A DNA stretch of 64,000 bases, from assembly GCF_007018965.1 (NCBI RefSeq), contig NZ_VJYZ01000004.1, positions 248,001-312,000 of the forward strand, written 5' to 3'. The DNA comes from Paracoccus marinus (GTDB lineage Bacteria > Pseudomonadota > Alphaproteobacteria > Rhodobacterales > Rhodobacteraceae). Both the position numbers and the translations under genes were made by a program. The stretch's first letter is position 1; every line of letters starts with the position of its first letter. This document shows, piece by piece, positions 25,744-35,298 of the stretch. Below the pieces are notes generated by a model. It was given only the letters and a program-made list of their open reading frames with translations, did no database searches and was not told the origin of the DNA.

Positions 25744-26415
25744 GGTTCTCGGGGGTGTTCGGCGGGGGACCCGGGCGCGCCTGCCGACCATAGGTGACGA
25801 CCGGCCGGTGCATCCCGGCGGATCGGCATTCGATCCACCGGAACGGCACATGCCCGAGGTTCGCAGAGGCATTGCGGACCCCGCCGACCCGCCCGCCGAC
25901 CCACCTGCCGACCCGTCGGCTCTACCCGACGATCGCACGGAACATCCCCGCCGTTCTGGCGCTGATTGCTTTTACGCATCGCACAATGCGCCTATGCCGC
26001 ATGCCCGCGTTCGATCAGCCGCTTGCGCCGATCCATAGCTGCATCGTGCGACCGATGCCCCGACCGGCCGCATCCTCCCGCACCGACCCAAGGCCCCATC
26101 CTCGCGCAAAGGGGCTGCCGCCCCCTCTGCCGCACGGCCCCGAGTTCCTCGGACCCGCGCGTCATTCACCCCCGCGGATATTTCCGCCCGCCCGAGACCC
26201 GGAACGAAGGGCCCGCAGGCCCCCGCCAACACGGACGGGGGCCGCTCGGTCGGGACGGTCATCGGCGTCCCCGCCTGTACCGCCCGACCCTTCTGTCACA
26301 CGAAGGTTGAGACCGGGTTAACCGCGCCCTCGGGCGGGCGAAAATATCCTCGGGGGGACGGCGGCGCAGCCGTCGCGGGGGGTAGACGGCCCCCCGTCCG
26401 GCGCCGACACCCGGA
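25744..26415. other. 672-bp spacer without a supported gene, carrying short repeats
   Basis: This is the convergent spacer between accA and the minus-strand transaminase. I find no ORF with family similarity. It holds a less GC-rich patch near 25960-26045, a GGGGCTGCCGCCCC hairpin near 26111-26124, and an inverted pair of the 28-bp GAGGATATTT element. The small frames here are arginine/proline-rich shadows. Confidence 0.6.
26169..26356. repeat. Inverted pair of 28-bp GC-rich GATATTT elements
   Basis: The segment 26169-26196 and the reverse complement of 26329-26356 match at 26 of 28 positions, separated by 132 bp. Both share CCCCCGnGGATATTTnCGC with the copy inside cca. The right-hand copy is flanked by a G6/C6 hairpin (26379-26397), giving the same hairpin-plus-motif architecture as in cca. 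Placed after two convergent genes, the pair could act as a transcription barrier or simply be two insertions of a mobile short repeat. Confidence 0.65.
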
Positions 26416-27735
26416 TCAGGAGCCGATCTTTTCGGGGCTGAGGTCGCCGTCCGCCCGGGCCTGATGCGCGCCGGGACCGCGGGCGGCGCGGATCGCGTCC
26501 TCGATGATCCCCAGCGCCTCGTCGAACACCGCGTCGGGCACCGTAAGCGGCGGCAGGAAGCGGATGACGTTGCCGTGAACCCCGCAGGTGAGCAGGATCA
26601 GGCCGCGCGACAGCGCCTCTTCCCGGACCTTGTTCGTGAACTCGGGGCTGGGCTTGCCGCCTTCCGCGAACTCCACCGCGTTCATCAGGCCGGGGCCGCG
26701 GATGTCCGCGATCTCGGGCACGTCGTCCCTGAGCGAGGAAAGGCGCTGCTTGAGCCGCTGCCCCAGCCGCTCGGCGCGCTCGACCAGCCCCTCGCTTTCG
26801 ATCACATCCAGCACCGCCAGCGCCGCCGCGACCCCCAGCGGGTTGCCGGCGTAGGTGCCCCCCAGACCGCCCGGGTTGGGCGCGTCCATCACCTCGGCCC
26901 GGCCCGTCACGGCCGAGATCGGCAGCCCGCCGCCCAGCCCCTTGGCCATCGTGGTCAGGTCGGCCTCGACGCCGTGCAGGTCCATCGCGAACATGCGGCC
27001 GGTGCGGGCGAAGCCGGTCTGGACCTCGTCGGCGATCAGCAGCATCCCGTGGCGGTCGCAGACCTCGCGCAGGCGCGCCATGAAGCCCGCGGGCGCGGGG
27101 TAGAAGCCGCCCTCGCCCTGCACCGGCTCGATGATGATCGCGGCAACGCGGGCGGGATCCACGTCGGCCTTGAACAGCCGGTCCAGCGCCGCCAGCGCCT
27201 CGTCCTGGGTGACGCCGTGCAGGTCGTTGGGGAACGGCAGGTGCCAGACATCGGGCATCATCGACCCGAACCCGGCCTTGTAGGGCTGGACCTTGCCGGT
27301 CAGCGCCATCCCCATGAAGGTCCGCCCGTGGAAACCGCCGGCGAACGCCACGATCCCGTTGCGGCCGGTGTGGCAGCGGGCGATCTTGACCGCGTTCTCG
27401 ACCGCCTCGGCGCCGGTGGTGGCGAAGATCGTCTTTTTCTCGAAGTCGCCGGGGACGAGGTCGTTCAGCCGCTCGGCCAGCGCCACGTAGTTTTCGTAGG
27501 GCACGACCTGGTGGCAGGTGTGGGTGAAGCGGTCGAGCTGGTCCTTGACCGCCTGCACCACCTTCGGGTGGCGGTGGCCGGTGTTCACGACCGCGATGCC
27601 GGCGGCGAAGTCGATGTAGCGGCGGCCGTCGCCGTCCCAGATCTCGGCGTTCTCGGCGCGGTCGGCATAGACCTGCGTCGTCATCCCCACGCCGCGCGAG
27701 ATGGCGGCGTTCTTGCGGTCGGTCATGATCGTCAT
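26416..27735 (-). CDS. gabT: 4-aminobutyrate--2-oxoglutarate transaminase-type class III aminotransferase
   Basis: 439 residues. The class III PLP fold shows MTTQVYADRAENAEIWDGDG, IFATTGAEAVENAVKIARCH, LLIADEVQTGFARTGRMFAM and the PLP lysine in TMAKGLGGGLPISA (about K265). The sequence is GabT-like (GABA or 5-aminovalerate as amino donor); related omega-aminotransferases cannot be fully excluded. The ATG at 27735 has GAAGGG 8 nt upstream; the frame is open further upstream without family similarity. No succinate-semialdehyde dehydrogenase is adjacent, so it stands alone, divergent from a rhomboid gene. Confidence 0.87.
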   Translation of the reverse strand: MTIMTDRKNAAISRGVGMTTQVYADRAENAEIWDGDGRRYIDFAAGIAVVNTGHRHPKVVQAVKDQLDRFTHTCHQVVPYENYVALAERLNDLVPGDFEKKTIFATTGAEAVENAVKIARCHTGRNGIVAFAGGFHGRTFMGMALTGKVQPYKAGFGSMMPDVWHLPFPNDLHGVTQDEALAALDRLFKADVDPARVAAIIIEPVQGEGGFYPAPAGFMARLREVCDRHGMLLIADEVQTGFARTGRMFAMDLHGVEADLTTMAKGLGGGLPISAVTGRAEVMDAPNPGGLGGTYAGNPLGVAAALAVLDVIESEGLVERAERLGQRLKQRLSSLRDDVPEIADIRGPGLMNAVEFAEGGKPSPEFTNKVREEALSRGLILLTCGVHGNVIRFLPPLTVPDAVFDEALGIIEDAIRAARGPGAHQARADGDLSPEKIGS

Positions 27736-27913
27736 GGTGCATCCCTTCGGCCGCGCGTCCGTTGCGCGGCATGGGGGTGTTCTAGCCCCTCTCGCACGTA
27801 CTGTCAGGCGCGATCGGCGAGCCAGCGCAACCTGCGCGGCGCGGGCGGCGTTGGCTCGGGCGGGCGGGCGTGCGGCGGGCGTGCGGCCCGCGCCATGAAA
27901 GGCCGCCTCGCCG

Positions 27914-28639
27914 ATGTTTCCGATCCGCGACCACAACCCGTCGAACACCCGTCCGATCGTGACGCTGGGCCTGATCGCGATCAACGTCGCGGTCTTCGTC
28001 CTGACCGCGCCGTGGCTGGGCGGGATGGTGGACCTGTGGGACCAGCTTGCGCTGTATCCGGTGGCGGTCGCGCACGGGCAGTATCTGTGGGGGCTGCTGA
28101 CCCACATGTTCGTCCACGCGGGGCTGCTGCACTTGGGCGGCAACATGCTGTTCCTGTGGATCTTCGGCGACAACCTGGAGGACCAGATGGGTCACGCCGG
28201 GTTCCTTGTCTTCTACCTGCTGGGCGGGCTGGCGGCGGCGGGGTTCCAGATGATCGCCGACATCGGCTCCGGCATCCCGATGGTGGGGGCGTCGGGGGCG
28301 ATCGCGGCGGTGATGGGGGGCTATCTGCTGATGTTCCCGCGCGCGCGGGTGGACGTGGTGCTGATCATCATCATCCTCATCAAGATCTTCACGATCCCGG
28401 CCTGGGTGATGCTGGGGATCTGGTTCGCGCTGCAGCTGTTCTCGGGCTATTCGATGATGGGGGGCGAGGCGGGCGTGGCCTACTGGGCCCATGCGGGCGG
28501 GTTCGCGGCGGGCGTCGTGCTGGCGCTGCCGGTGTTCCTGCGGCGCGGCGGGACGGGGTTCTGGCAGGCGACCGCCGGCAAGCCGCCGCACCGCCCGGTC
28601 GATTACGCGCCGACGCGGATCCCGCCCGTCAGCCGCTGA
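27914..28639 (+). CDS. Rhomboid family intramembrane serine protease
   Basis: 241 residues with about six membrane segments. Catalytic features are GGNMLFLWIFGDNLEDQMGH, the serine in MVGASGAIAAVMG, and the histidine in YWAHAGGFAAG. The N-terminus MFPIRDHNPSNTRPIVT is the type seen in GlpG-unrelated bacterial rhomboids. It cleaves membrane-spanning substrates within the bilayer; the substrate is unknown. Its 3' end overlaps the convergent mnmD gene by 11 bp. Confidence 0.92.
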   Translation: MFPIRDHNPSNTRPIVTLGLIAINVAVFVLTAPWLGGMVDLWDQLALYPVAVAHGQYLWGLLTHMFVHAGLLHLGGNMLFLWIFGDNLEDQMGHAGFLVFYLLGGLAAAGFQMIADIGSGIPMVGASGAIAAVMGGYLLMFPRARVDVVLIIIILIKIFTIPAWVMLGIWFALQLFSGYSMMGGEAGVAYWAHAGGFAAGVVLALPVFLRRGGTGFWQATAGKPPHRPVDYAPTRIPPVSR

Positions 28640-29294
28640 GGCGGCCGCGGCTCATGTGGCGCTTTCCCGCGAAGCCCTGTGCGCGTTCCACCGCAAAGCT
28701 TGCGGCCGCGAGCGCCCGGCGCACATGCCCCGCGGCGGTGTAGGTCGCGAAGCTGCCGCCCGGCGCGGTGTGGGCCGCGACCTGCGCCAGCAGGTCGTCC
28801 GTCCACAGTTCCGGGTTCCGGGCGGGGGAAAAGCCGTCGAGGAACCATGCGTCCGCCCGGCCCGGCCAGCGCGGCAGCGTCTCGCGGGCATCGCCGACGA
28901 TCACCTCGGCCTCGACCAGCCCCACCCGCAGCGGGCCGGGCCAGCCGGCGCGCAGCTCGGCCGCGAGGGGGCCGAGTTCGGGGAAGGCGGCGTGGGCGCG
29001 GGCGAGGTCGGGAAGGGACAGCGGAAACGCCTCGAAGCTGGTGAAGCGGACGGGGACCCGCGCCACCTGCGCCAGCGCCAGCAGGTTCAGCCCGGTGCCG
29101 AAGCCGGTTTCCGCGACGTGGAAGCCGGGGGTCAGCCGCGCGGGCAGGTCGTTGCCCGACAGGAACACGTGCCGCGTTTCATCAAGGCCCCCCGCGAGGC
29201 TGAAATACGGATCGTCGAACCGGCGCGAGACGGGGACGGAGCCGTCGCGCCAGTCGATCGCGGGGCCCGGCCCGCTCTGGTCCTCGTCGGTCAT
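28629..29294 (-). CDS. mnmD: tRNA 5-methylaminomethyl-2-thiouridine methyltransferase MnmD
   Basis: 221 residues equivalent to the N-terminal half of bifunctional MnmC. Motifs are SRRFDDPYFSLAGGLDETRH, VAETGFGTGLNLLALAQV (SAM binding) and DAWFLDGFSPARNPELWTDD. It converts nm5s2U34 to mnm5s2U34 in tRNA wobble positions. The ATG at 29294 has GAAGGG ahead of it. In E. coli this domain is fused to an FAD oxidoreductase; here a separate oxidoreductase gene starts 45 bp away on the opposite strand. Confidence 0.9.
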   Translation of the reverse strand: MTDEDQSGPGPAIDWRDGSVPVSRRFDDPYFSLAGGLDETRHVFLSGNDLPARLTPGFHVAETGFGTGLNLLALAQVARVPVRFTSFEAFPLSLPDLARAHAAFPELGPLAAELRAGWPGPLRVGLVEAEVIVGDARETLPRWPGRADAWFLDGFSPARNPELWTDDLLAQVAAHTAPGGSFATYTAAGHVRRALAAASFAVERAQGFAGKRHMSRGRLSG

Positions 29295-29338
29295 GGCAGC
29301 TATCCCTTCGCCGGGCTGACTGGACCGGGCCGGGGGCG

Positions 29339-30379
29339 ATGGCAAGACACATCACGGTGGTGGGCGCGGGCGTCGTCGGGCTGGCCTGCGCCTGGGACAT
29401 CGCCCGGCGCGGCGCGGCGGTGCGGGTGGTCGAGGCGGGCCGCGTCGGCGCGGGGTCGAGCGGCGGGACGGTGGGCGCGCTCGCCCCGCACGCGCCCGAG
29501 AACTGGAACCCCAAGAAGCAGGTGCAGCTTGACGCGCTGGTGGCGGCGGAGGGCTGGTGGGCCGGGGTGCGCGCGGCGGGCGGCGTCGATCCGGGTTACG
29601 GGCGGACGGGCCGGGTGCAGCCCCTGGCCGACGACGCGCAGGTCGCGGCGGCGCGGATGCGGGTCGAGGCGGCGGCGCGAAACTGGCCCCGGCCGTTCGG
29701 GATGGCGGTGACGGATGATCCGGGCGCCCTGCCCTGCCCCAGCCCGACCGGGCTTTACCTGCACGACAGCCTGACCGCGCGGATCGCGCCCCGCGCGGCC
29801 TGCGCGGCGCTGGCGGCGGCGGTGCGGGCGGCGGGCGGAACGGTGGACGAGGGCGCGGGTCCGCAGTCGCCCGACATGCTGGACGGGACGGTGATCTGGG
29901 CCACCGGCGCGCCCGGGCTGGCCGACCTGTCACGCGACCTGGGCCGCGCGGCGGGGAACGGGGTCAAGGGACAGTCGGCGCTGCTTGGCTTTGCCGCGCC
30001 GGGGGCGGCGCAGGTGTTTGCGGGCGGGCTGCACATCGTGCCGCACGGGGACGGCACGGTCGCCATCGGCTCGACCTCCGAGCGGGATTTCGCGGACGGC
30101 GGCGCCACCGACGCGCAGCTGGACGCTCTGGTGGCACGGGCGCGGGAAATCTGCCCGGCGCTGGCGGACGCCCCGGTGATCGACGCTTGGGCCGGGGTGC
30201 GCCCGCGCGCGCAAAGCCGCGCGCCGCTGATGGGCGGCTGGCCGGGGCGGCGCGGCCATTTCGTCGCCAACGGCGGCTTCAAGATCGGCTTCGGCATGGC
30301 CCCGGCGATGGCGGCGATCATGGCCGATCTGGTCCTGTCGGGCGAGGACCGGATCCCCGACGGGTTTCGCCTGGCCTGA
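29339..30379 (+). CDS. FAD-dependent oxidoreductase, DAO family (MnmC-like oxidase half?)
   Basis: 346 residues. The N-terminal dinucleotide fold is VVGAGVVGLACAWDIARRGA, followed by the DAO-family segments GAGSSGGTVGALAPHAPENW and VAIGSTSERDF, and GWPGRRGHFVANGGFKIGFG near the C-terminus. The DAO family includes glycine oxidase, D-amino-acid dehydrogenases and the MnmC C-terminal domain. Divergence from mnmD suggests it may remove the carboxymethyl group of cmnm5s2U, but this is contextual inference. The start overlaps no Shine-Dalgarno of note. Confidence 0.8.
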   Translation: MARHITVVGAGVVGLACAWDIARRGAAVRVVEAGRVGAGSSGGTVGALAPHAPENWNPKKQVQLDALVAAEGWWAGVRAAGGVDPGYGRTGRVQPLADDAQVAAARMRVEAAARNWPRPFGMAVTDDPGALPCPSPTGLYLHDSLTARIAPRAACAALAAAVRAAGGTVDEGAGPQSPDMLDGTVIWATGAPGLADLSRDLGRAAGNGVKGQSALLGFAAPGAAQVFAGGLHIVPHGDGTVAIGSTSERDFADGGATDAQLDALVARAREICPALADAPVIDAWAGVRPRAQSRAPLMGGWPGRRGHFVANGGFKIGFGMAPAMAAIMADLVLSGEDRIPDGFRLA

Positions 30380-30394
30380 CCGCTTCGCGGCAGC

Positions 30395-30730
30395 CTACCT
30401 CGCGCAGACGCGGGCGTTGTCGTTCGCCCAGCAGGCCGGATCGGCCTTGTCGCGGGTCAGCGTCCCCAAGGGGTCATGGGCGTGGCTGCCGCGACCCCAG
30501 CCGTTCCAGTAGCCCTTCGCCACGCCCGGCGCGTCCATGTTCACATAAACGAAGAACTCGCCCCCGGGCGCGGTCAGCTGGAAGCTGCCGTCCTTGTCGT
30601 GGCTGTCGAAGTCGCAGTCGTCGCCCGCGAACACCTCGCGGTCAGCGAGGGCGAGGGAACAGGACGCAGGCCGCGCATGGGCAGGGGCGGCGGCCAGAAA
30701 GGCCAAGCAGGCGAAAAGCACGGATTTCAT
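30395..30730 (-). CDS. Small secreted protein of unknown function
   Basis: 111 residues with a clear signal peptide (MKSVLFACLAFLAAAPAHA, likely cut after AHA). The mature part has four cysteines (ASCSL, GDDCDFDS, PACWAND, RVCAR), suggesting two disulfides. It also has aromatic/glycine-rich KGYWNGWGRGSHAHDPLG. I do not recognise a family. AAATGG separates it from the DUF1992 gene; it is convergent with the oxidoreductase. Confidence 0.75.
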   Translation of the reverse strand: MKSVLFACLAFLAAAPAHARPASCSLALADREVFAGDDCDFDSHDKDGSFQLTAPGGEFFVYVNMDAPGVAKGYWNGWGRGSHAHDPLGTLTRDKADPACWANDNARVCAR

Positions 30731-30800
30731 CGGCGCACCATTTGGTTCGGTTTTCCAATGTTGGCGCCCGGATGCGCCGCGAGCAAGCCGCAGCCCCGCG

Positions 30801-31124
30801 TCAGCCCCGCATCGACCGGCTGCGCTGCTCGGCGGCCATCGCGCGCTTCAGCTCCATCAGCGCGATCTGTTTGCGCAGTTTCGTCCGCTCGCCCTCGTCC
30901 TCGATCTGGTCCAGCACGGCGCGCTTGGCCGCCGCGTCCTTGGCCAGCTGGATCTCGGGCGGAAGGAAGCCGCCGTCGGCCATCATCCGGTGCAGCACAT
31001 CGTCGGCGCTTTCGCGCAGGCGCACGGGGTCGAGCGGCCTGCCCTCGCCCTTCAGCCCCTGCAGCTCGCCCTTGGCGGCGGCATCGTCGATGCGCCGCAG
31101 CGCGATGCGTTCAAACCAGTGCAT
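30801..31124 (-). CDS. DUF1992 (DnaJ-like C-terminal associated) small protein
   Basis: 107 residues beginning MHWFERIALRRIDDAAAKGE, with the conserved LQGLKGEGRPLDP and AKDAAAKRAVLDQIEDEGER, the hallmarks of DUF1992, a domain also found fused to J-domains. Function is unknown. It lies 10 bp downstream of the valS stop on the same strand and is probably read through from valS. The ATG at 31124 is the family start; an upstream in-frame start overlaps valS. Confidence 0.87.
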   Translation of the reverse strand: MHWFERIALRRIDDAAAKGELQGLKGEGRPLDPVRLRESADDVLHRMMADGGFLPPEIQLAKDAAAKRAVLDQIEDEGERTKLRKQIALMELKRAMAAEQRSRSMRG

Positions 31125-31134
31125 GCGTCCCCTT

Positions 31135-34100
31135 TCAGAGCGACCGCAGCTGTTCCAGCGCGCCTTTCGTGCGGGCGGCGTCCTCATCCAGCTCGGCCAG
31201 CTTGGCGCGCGTTTCCTCGATCACCTCGGGGTCGGCGTTCTGGGCGAACTTGGGGTTCGACAGCCGCCCCCGCAACCCGGCGGCGTCCTTTTCCGTCTTC
31301 GCCAGCGCCTTTTCCAGCCGCGCCGTTTCGGCGGCCGCGTCGATCACGTCGCCGATCGGCAGCGCGAAGGACGCGCCCGGCGCCGCCACCGCGATCATGC
31401 CGCGCCCCGCCTCGCCGTCCCGCGCGGGGTTCACCCGCGCGAGCCGTTCGACCAGCGGGCCGTTCGCCGCCAGCGCCGCGCGGGCAGCGTCGTCGGCCTG
31501 CGCCACGATCAGGTCCAGCTTCGCCGCCGCCGGCACGCCCATCTGCGCGCGGGCCGAGCGCACGCCCTCGATCAGGCCGATCACCCAATTCATCTGGCGG
31601 TCGGCGGCCTCGTCGATCAGCTCCGCCCCGTAGGCCGGCCAGTCGCCGTGTACGAGCATCTTGGCGCGGTTGCCGGTGAGCGCCCAGATTTCCTCGGTCA
31701 CGAAGGGCATGATCGGGTGCAGCATGGTGATCGCCTGCTCGATCACCCAAGCCATCGTGGCCCGGGTTTCGTCCGCGTGTTCGCCGTCGAACAGGGGCTT
31801 GGCGAACTCGACATACCAGTCGCAAAGCTTGCCCCAGACAAAGGCATACATCCCCTGCGCCGCGTCGTTGAAGCGATAGGCGGCCAGCGCCTCGTCCAAC
31901 GCCAGGCGGGCGCGCGCGGTCTCGCCCATGATCCAGCGGTTCACGGTATGGGCGGGCTGCGGCTGGCCTGCGGAAGCGGCGGCAAAGACCCCGTTCATTT
32001 CCGCGAAGCGGGTCGCGTTCCATATCTTGGTGACGAAGTTGCGGTTCGCCTCGACATGCTTCGGCCCCAGCTTCGGGTCGCGCCCCATCGCGGCCATGCT
32101 GGTCAGCGTGAAGCGCAGGGGGTCCGCGCCGAACTGGTCGATGAGGTCGAGGGGGTCGATGACGTTGCCCTTGGACTTCGACATCTTCGCGCCCTTCTCG
32201 TCGCGGACGAGGCCGTGGACATAGACGTTGCGGAACGGCACCTCGTCCACGACGGCCAGCTGCATCATCATCATCCGGGCGACCCAGAAGAAGATGATGT
32301 CGAAGCCGGTCACCAGCGTGTCGGTCGGGAAGTAGCGGCGCAGTTCCGGCGTATCCTCGGGCCAGCCGAGGGTGCCGATGGGCCAGAGGCCGGAGGAGAA
32401 CCAGGTGTCGAGGACGTCGGGGTCGCGATAGAGAATTATCGTCTGCTTTCCTGGCGCGTCGTTCCTAAGGCCAAATGCACGGCGGTTCGGCAATTCATCG
32501 GAAAATTCAACGCGGCGCTCGATACCGTCGCTGCGACTATAATAATTGAGTGCGAGTTCCTCGACATCGGTACGGTTTGCCGCGCAGAACTCTTTGACCA
32601 GATCCTCGTCGGGCATTTCGTCCGAAAACTCGAAGTTCGGCCCATACCACACCGGGATCTGGTGCCCCCACCACAGCTGGCGCGAAATCGTCCACGGCTC
32701 GATGTTCTCCAGCCAGTGGAAATACACCTTCTCGTGCTGCTCGGGCATGATCCGGGTGCGGCCGTCGCGGACGGCGTCGATGGCGGGCTGGACGATCTTT
32801 GGCGTGTCCACGAACCACTGGTCGGTCAGCATCGGCTCGATCACGACGCCCGAGCGGTCGCCGAAGGGCTGCATGATCGGCTTTGCGTCCACCAGCGGGC
32901 GCAGTTCCAGATGCTCGGCGCCCGTTTCCTTGTCGATCGACTTGTGCAGATACGTCACCGCCAGCCGCTCGGCGGTGATGTCGGCGACGACGCGCTCGCG
33001 CGCCTCGTAGCGGTCGAGGCCGCGCAGGTCCTCGGGGACAAGGTTGATCTGGCTGACGTCGCCCGCTTCGCGCTCGCCGCGCGCGATCTGGCCCGCCAGC
33101 GTCGCGCTTTCCTCGTAGGACAGCCCGTCCGACCGCATCGCGCCCTTGGTATCCATCAGCGCGTACAGCGGAATCCCGTTCCGCTGCGCGACGGCATAGT
33201 CGTTGAAGTCGTGCGCGCCGGTGATCTTGACCGCGCCCGAGCCAAAGGCCGGGTCGGGGTATTCGTCGGTGATGATCGGGATCAGGCGGCGGTGTTCCTT
33301 TGGCCCGACCGGGATCTCGCACAGCTTGCCGACGATGGGGGCATAGCGGGCGTCGTCGGGATGGACCGCGACCGCGCCGTCGCCCAGCATCGTTTCCGGC
33401 CGCGTGGTGGCGATGGAGATATAGTCCCGCGTCTCGCGCAGGGTGACGTTCCCGTCGGCGTCACGCTCGACGTATTCATACGTCTCGCCGCCGGCGAGCG
33501 GATACTTGAAGTGCCACATGTGGCCGGGAACCTCGCGGTTCTCGACCTCCAGGTCGGAAATCGCGGTTTCGAAATGCGGGTCCCAGTTCACCAGCCGCTT
33601 GCCGCGGTAGATCAGGCCCTTGTGGTACATGTCCACGAACACGCGGATCACGGCGTCGTGGAAATTGCCGTCCTCGCCCACGGGCGCGCCCGGTGCGCCC
33701 GACATGGTGAAGGCGTTGCGCGACCAGTCGAGCGATGCGCCCAGCCGCTTCAGCTGGCCCATGATGGTGCCGCCGGATTCCTGCTTCCACGCCCAGACCT
33801 TCTGCAGGAACGCCTCGCGCCCGATCTCGCGGCGGCCCGGTTCCCGCCGTTCGGCCATACGGCGTTCGACGACCATCTGGGTGGCGATGCCCGCGTGGTC
33901 CTGACCGGGCTGCCACAGCGTGTTGTGCCCCTGCATCCGGTGCCAGCGGACAAGGATGTCCTGCAGCGTGTTGTTGAGCGCGTGGCCGATATGCAGCGAG
34001 CCGGTGACGTTCGGCGGCGGGATCACGACCGAAAACGCGGGCGCGCCCGGTTTCGCGTTGGCACCGGCGGCGAAGGCGTCCGCAGCCTCCCACGCGGCGG

Positions 34101-34149
34101 CGATCCGCGCCTCGGCCGAGGCGGCGTCGAAGGTCTTGTCCATGCTCAT
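31135..34149 (-). CDS. valS: Valine--tRNA ligase
   Basis: 1004 residues. The class I signatures are present: [18 protein letters not shown] (HIGH) and [17 protein letters not shown] (KMSKS), plus the editing-domain region and a C-terminal coiled coil ([20 protein letters not shown]). The ATG at 34149 ([16 protein letters not shown]) has AAGGG 9 nt upstream. Residues ~503-575 (32425-32640), between [10 protein letters not shown] and [10 protein letters not shown], use A/T-rich and rare codons (ATA, ATT, AGG, TTG) unlike the rest. They also appear longer than in typical ValRS, suggesting a recombinant or inserted patch. No valine T-box would be expected in this group and none is seen. Confidence 0.95.
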   Translation of the reverse strand: MSMDKTFDAASAEARIAAAWEAADAFAAGANAKPGAPAFSVVIPPPNVTGSLHIGHALNNTLQDILVRWHRMQGHNTLWQPGQDHAGIATQMVVERRMAERREPGRREIGREAFLQKVWAWKQESGGTIMGQLKRLGASLDWSRNAFTMSGAPGAPVGEDGNFHDAVIRVFVDMYHKGLIYRGKRLVNWDPHFETAISDLEVENREVPGHMWHFKYPLAGGETYEYVERDADGNVTLRETRDYISIATTRPETMLGDGAVAVHPDDARYAPIVGKLCEIPVGPKEHRRLIPIITDEYPDPAFGSGAVKITGAHDFNDYAVAQRNGIPLYALMDTKGAMRSDGLSYEESATLAGQIARGEREAGDVSQINLVPEDLRGLDRYEARERVVADITAERLAVTYLHKSIDKETGAEHLELRPLVDAKPIMQPFGDRSGVVIEPMLTDQWFVDTPKIVQPAIDAVRDGRTRIMPEQHEKVYFHWLENIEPWTISRQLWWGHQIPVWYGPNFEFSDEMPDEDLVKEFCAANRTDVEELALNYYSRSDGIERRVEFSDELPNRRAFGLRNDAPGKQTIILYRDPDVLDTWFSSGLWPIGTLGWPEDTPELRRYFPTDTLVTGFDIIFFWVARMMMMQLAVVDEVPFRNVYVHGLVRDEKGAKMSKSKGNVIDPLDLIDQFGADPLRFTLTSMAAMGRDPKLGPKHVEANRNFVTKIWNATRFAEMNGVFAAASAGQPQPAHTVNRWIMGETARARLALDEALAAYRFNDAAQGMYAFVWGKLCDWYVEFAKPLFDGEHADETRATMAWVIEQAITMLHPIMPFVTEEIWALTGNRAKMLVHGDWPAYGAELIDEAADRQMNWVIGLIEGVRSARAQMGVPAAAKLDLIVAQADDAARAALAANGPLVERLARVNPARDGEAGRGMIAVAAPGASFALPIGDVIDAAAETARLEKALAKTEKDAAGLRGRLSNPKFAQNADPEVIEETRAKLAELDEDAARTKGALEQLRSL

Positions 34150-34225
34150 CTGCGTCATCCCTTGGGCGTTGCCCCCCACTTAACCGGGTGCGGGGGGTGG
34201 GCCAAGGGGGCGGCGGGTTTCGCGG

Positions 34226-34570
34226 TCAGACGCGCCCCGGCTGGGCCAGCACGACCAGGTTGCCGTCGGGGTCGGACAACCGGACGAGGCTGGCGGCGGA
34301 CGCGGGTTCCACCGGCCCGGGGTTCAGCCCCGCGCCGTCCAGCCGCGCGGCCTGCGCGCGCAGGTCGTCCACGATCAGGGTAAGGGTGGAATGGCCGGCG
34401 TTTTCCGCCTGCCGGAACAGCTGCAACCCGCCGCCGTCGCCCACGTCCCATTCCGCAAGCCCGTCCATCGGGCGGCGGTCCGGGGCGCGGTCGAACAGCG
34501 TCGTGAACCAGTCGATGCTGCGGTCGAGGTCGGCGCAGGCGACCTGTCCGAAAAGCCGTGCGATGGTCAT
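34226..34570 (-). CDS. VOC family protein (glyoxalase/bleomycin-resistance fold)
   Basis: 114 residues: MTIARLFGQVACADLDRSID, WFTTLFDRAPDRRPMDGLAE, TLTLIVDDLRAQAARLDGAG and VRLSDPDGNLVVLAQPG, the beta-alpha-beta-beta-beta pattern of the VOC fold with the C-terminal DPDGN turn. It could be a metal-dependent lyase, dioxygenase or ligand-sequestering protein; the substrate is unknown. The ATG overlaps the upstream GST stop by 4 nt, so the two are coupled. Confidence 0.85.
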   Translation of the reverse strand: MTIARLFGQVACADLDRSIDWFTTLFDRAPDRRPMDGLAEWDVGDGGGLQLFRQAENAGHSTLTLIVDDLRAQAARLDGAGLNPGPVEPASAASLVRLSDPDGNLVVLAQPGRV

Positions 34571-35268
34571 GCCGTTTTCTCTTCGGACTTCTTCTCGACC
34601 CCGTCCTCGCCCGCCATCAGCTTGTCGGCGTCCTTCGGCGGTGTCGCGGCCTCGAACTCCGCCACCTGCTCGTCGTGGACCTTGCGGAACGCGGGGCGTG
34701 CGAGCATGCGGTCCAGATACGCGACAAGCCCCGGATGCCGGTCCAGCCCGCCCTCGTCGCGCACGATCCTGAGGACATCGGCCAGGATGATGTCGGCGAC
34801 CGAGAAGCGACCGGCGGCGATGAACTCGCGCCCCGCCATCTCGTTTTCCAATTGCTCGAGGCGCTTGTGCATGATCCCCGCCGCAGCGTCCGCGGCCTTC
34901 GCGTCCTTGCGGAATACCACGGCCATCTGCCAGGGCATCGTCCACATCTCGACCGAGTTCAGCGCCGAGATCGTCCATTTCAGGACATCGGCGGCGCCCT
35001 TCGGATCGTTGGGCATCAGCTTGTCGGACTTGCCGGCGAGATACAGAAGGATCGCGCCGCTTTCGAACACGTCCACGTCGCCGTCCTTCAACATCGGCAC
35101 CTGCCCGAAGGGCTGGCGGGCGAAATGCGCGTCCGATTTCGGCATCAGCGGCACGGTGTCGATGCGGTAGGGCAGCCCCGCCTCTTCGCAGGCCCAGCGG
35201 GCGCGGATGTCGCGCACATAGCCGCGCGGCATGTCGGGCACCCAGTCGTAGGTGGTGATGGTCAGCAT
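34567..35268 (-). CDS. Glutathione S-transferase family protein
   Basis: 233 residues. The thioredoxin-like N-terminal domain includes YVRDIRARWACEEAGLPYRI and FGQVPMLKDGDVDVFESGAI, which is the GSH-binding P-loop followed by ES. The all-alpha C-terminal domain includes GRFSVADIILADVLRIVRDE with the N-capping D. A charged tail (EDGVEKKSEEKTA) is unusual. It probably conjugates or reduces electrophiles using glutathione. It follows a second GST gene by 30 bp and is coupled to a VOC gene. Confidence 0.9.
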   Translation of the reverse strand: MLTITTYDWVPDMPRGYVRDIRARWACEEAGLPYRIDTVPLMPKSDAHFARQPFGQVPMLKDGDVDVFESGAILLYLAGKSDKLMPNDPKGAADVLKWTISALNSVEMWTMPWQMAVVFRKDAKAADAAAGIMHKRLEQLENEMAGREFIAAGRFSVADIILADVLRIVRDEGGLDRHPGLVAYLDRMLARPAFRKVHDEQVAEFEAATPPKDADKLMAGEDGVEKKSEEKTA

Positions 35269-35298
35269 CGGGTCACTCCATCGAAGGAACGGAAGGGG

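Noticed and set aside
25794..26321. Small plus-strand frames after accA (up to 175 codons)
   Set aside because: Low-complexity Arg/Pro composition, no start signals or family similarity; the region holds short repeats instead.
30187..34383. 1398-codon open frame on the plus strand across valS
   Set aside because: Antisense to valS and its neighbours, which have clear motifs; composition is typical of a GC-skew shadow frame.
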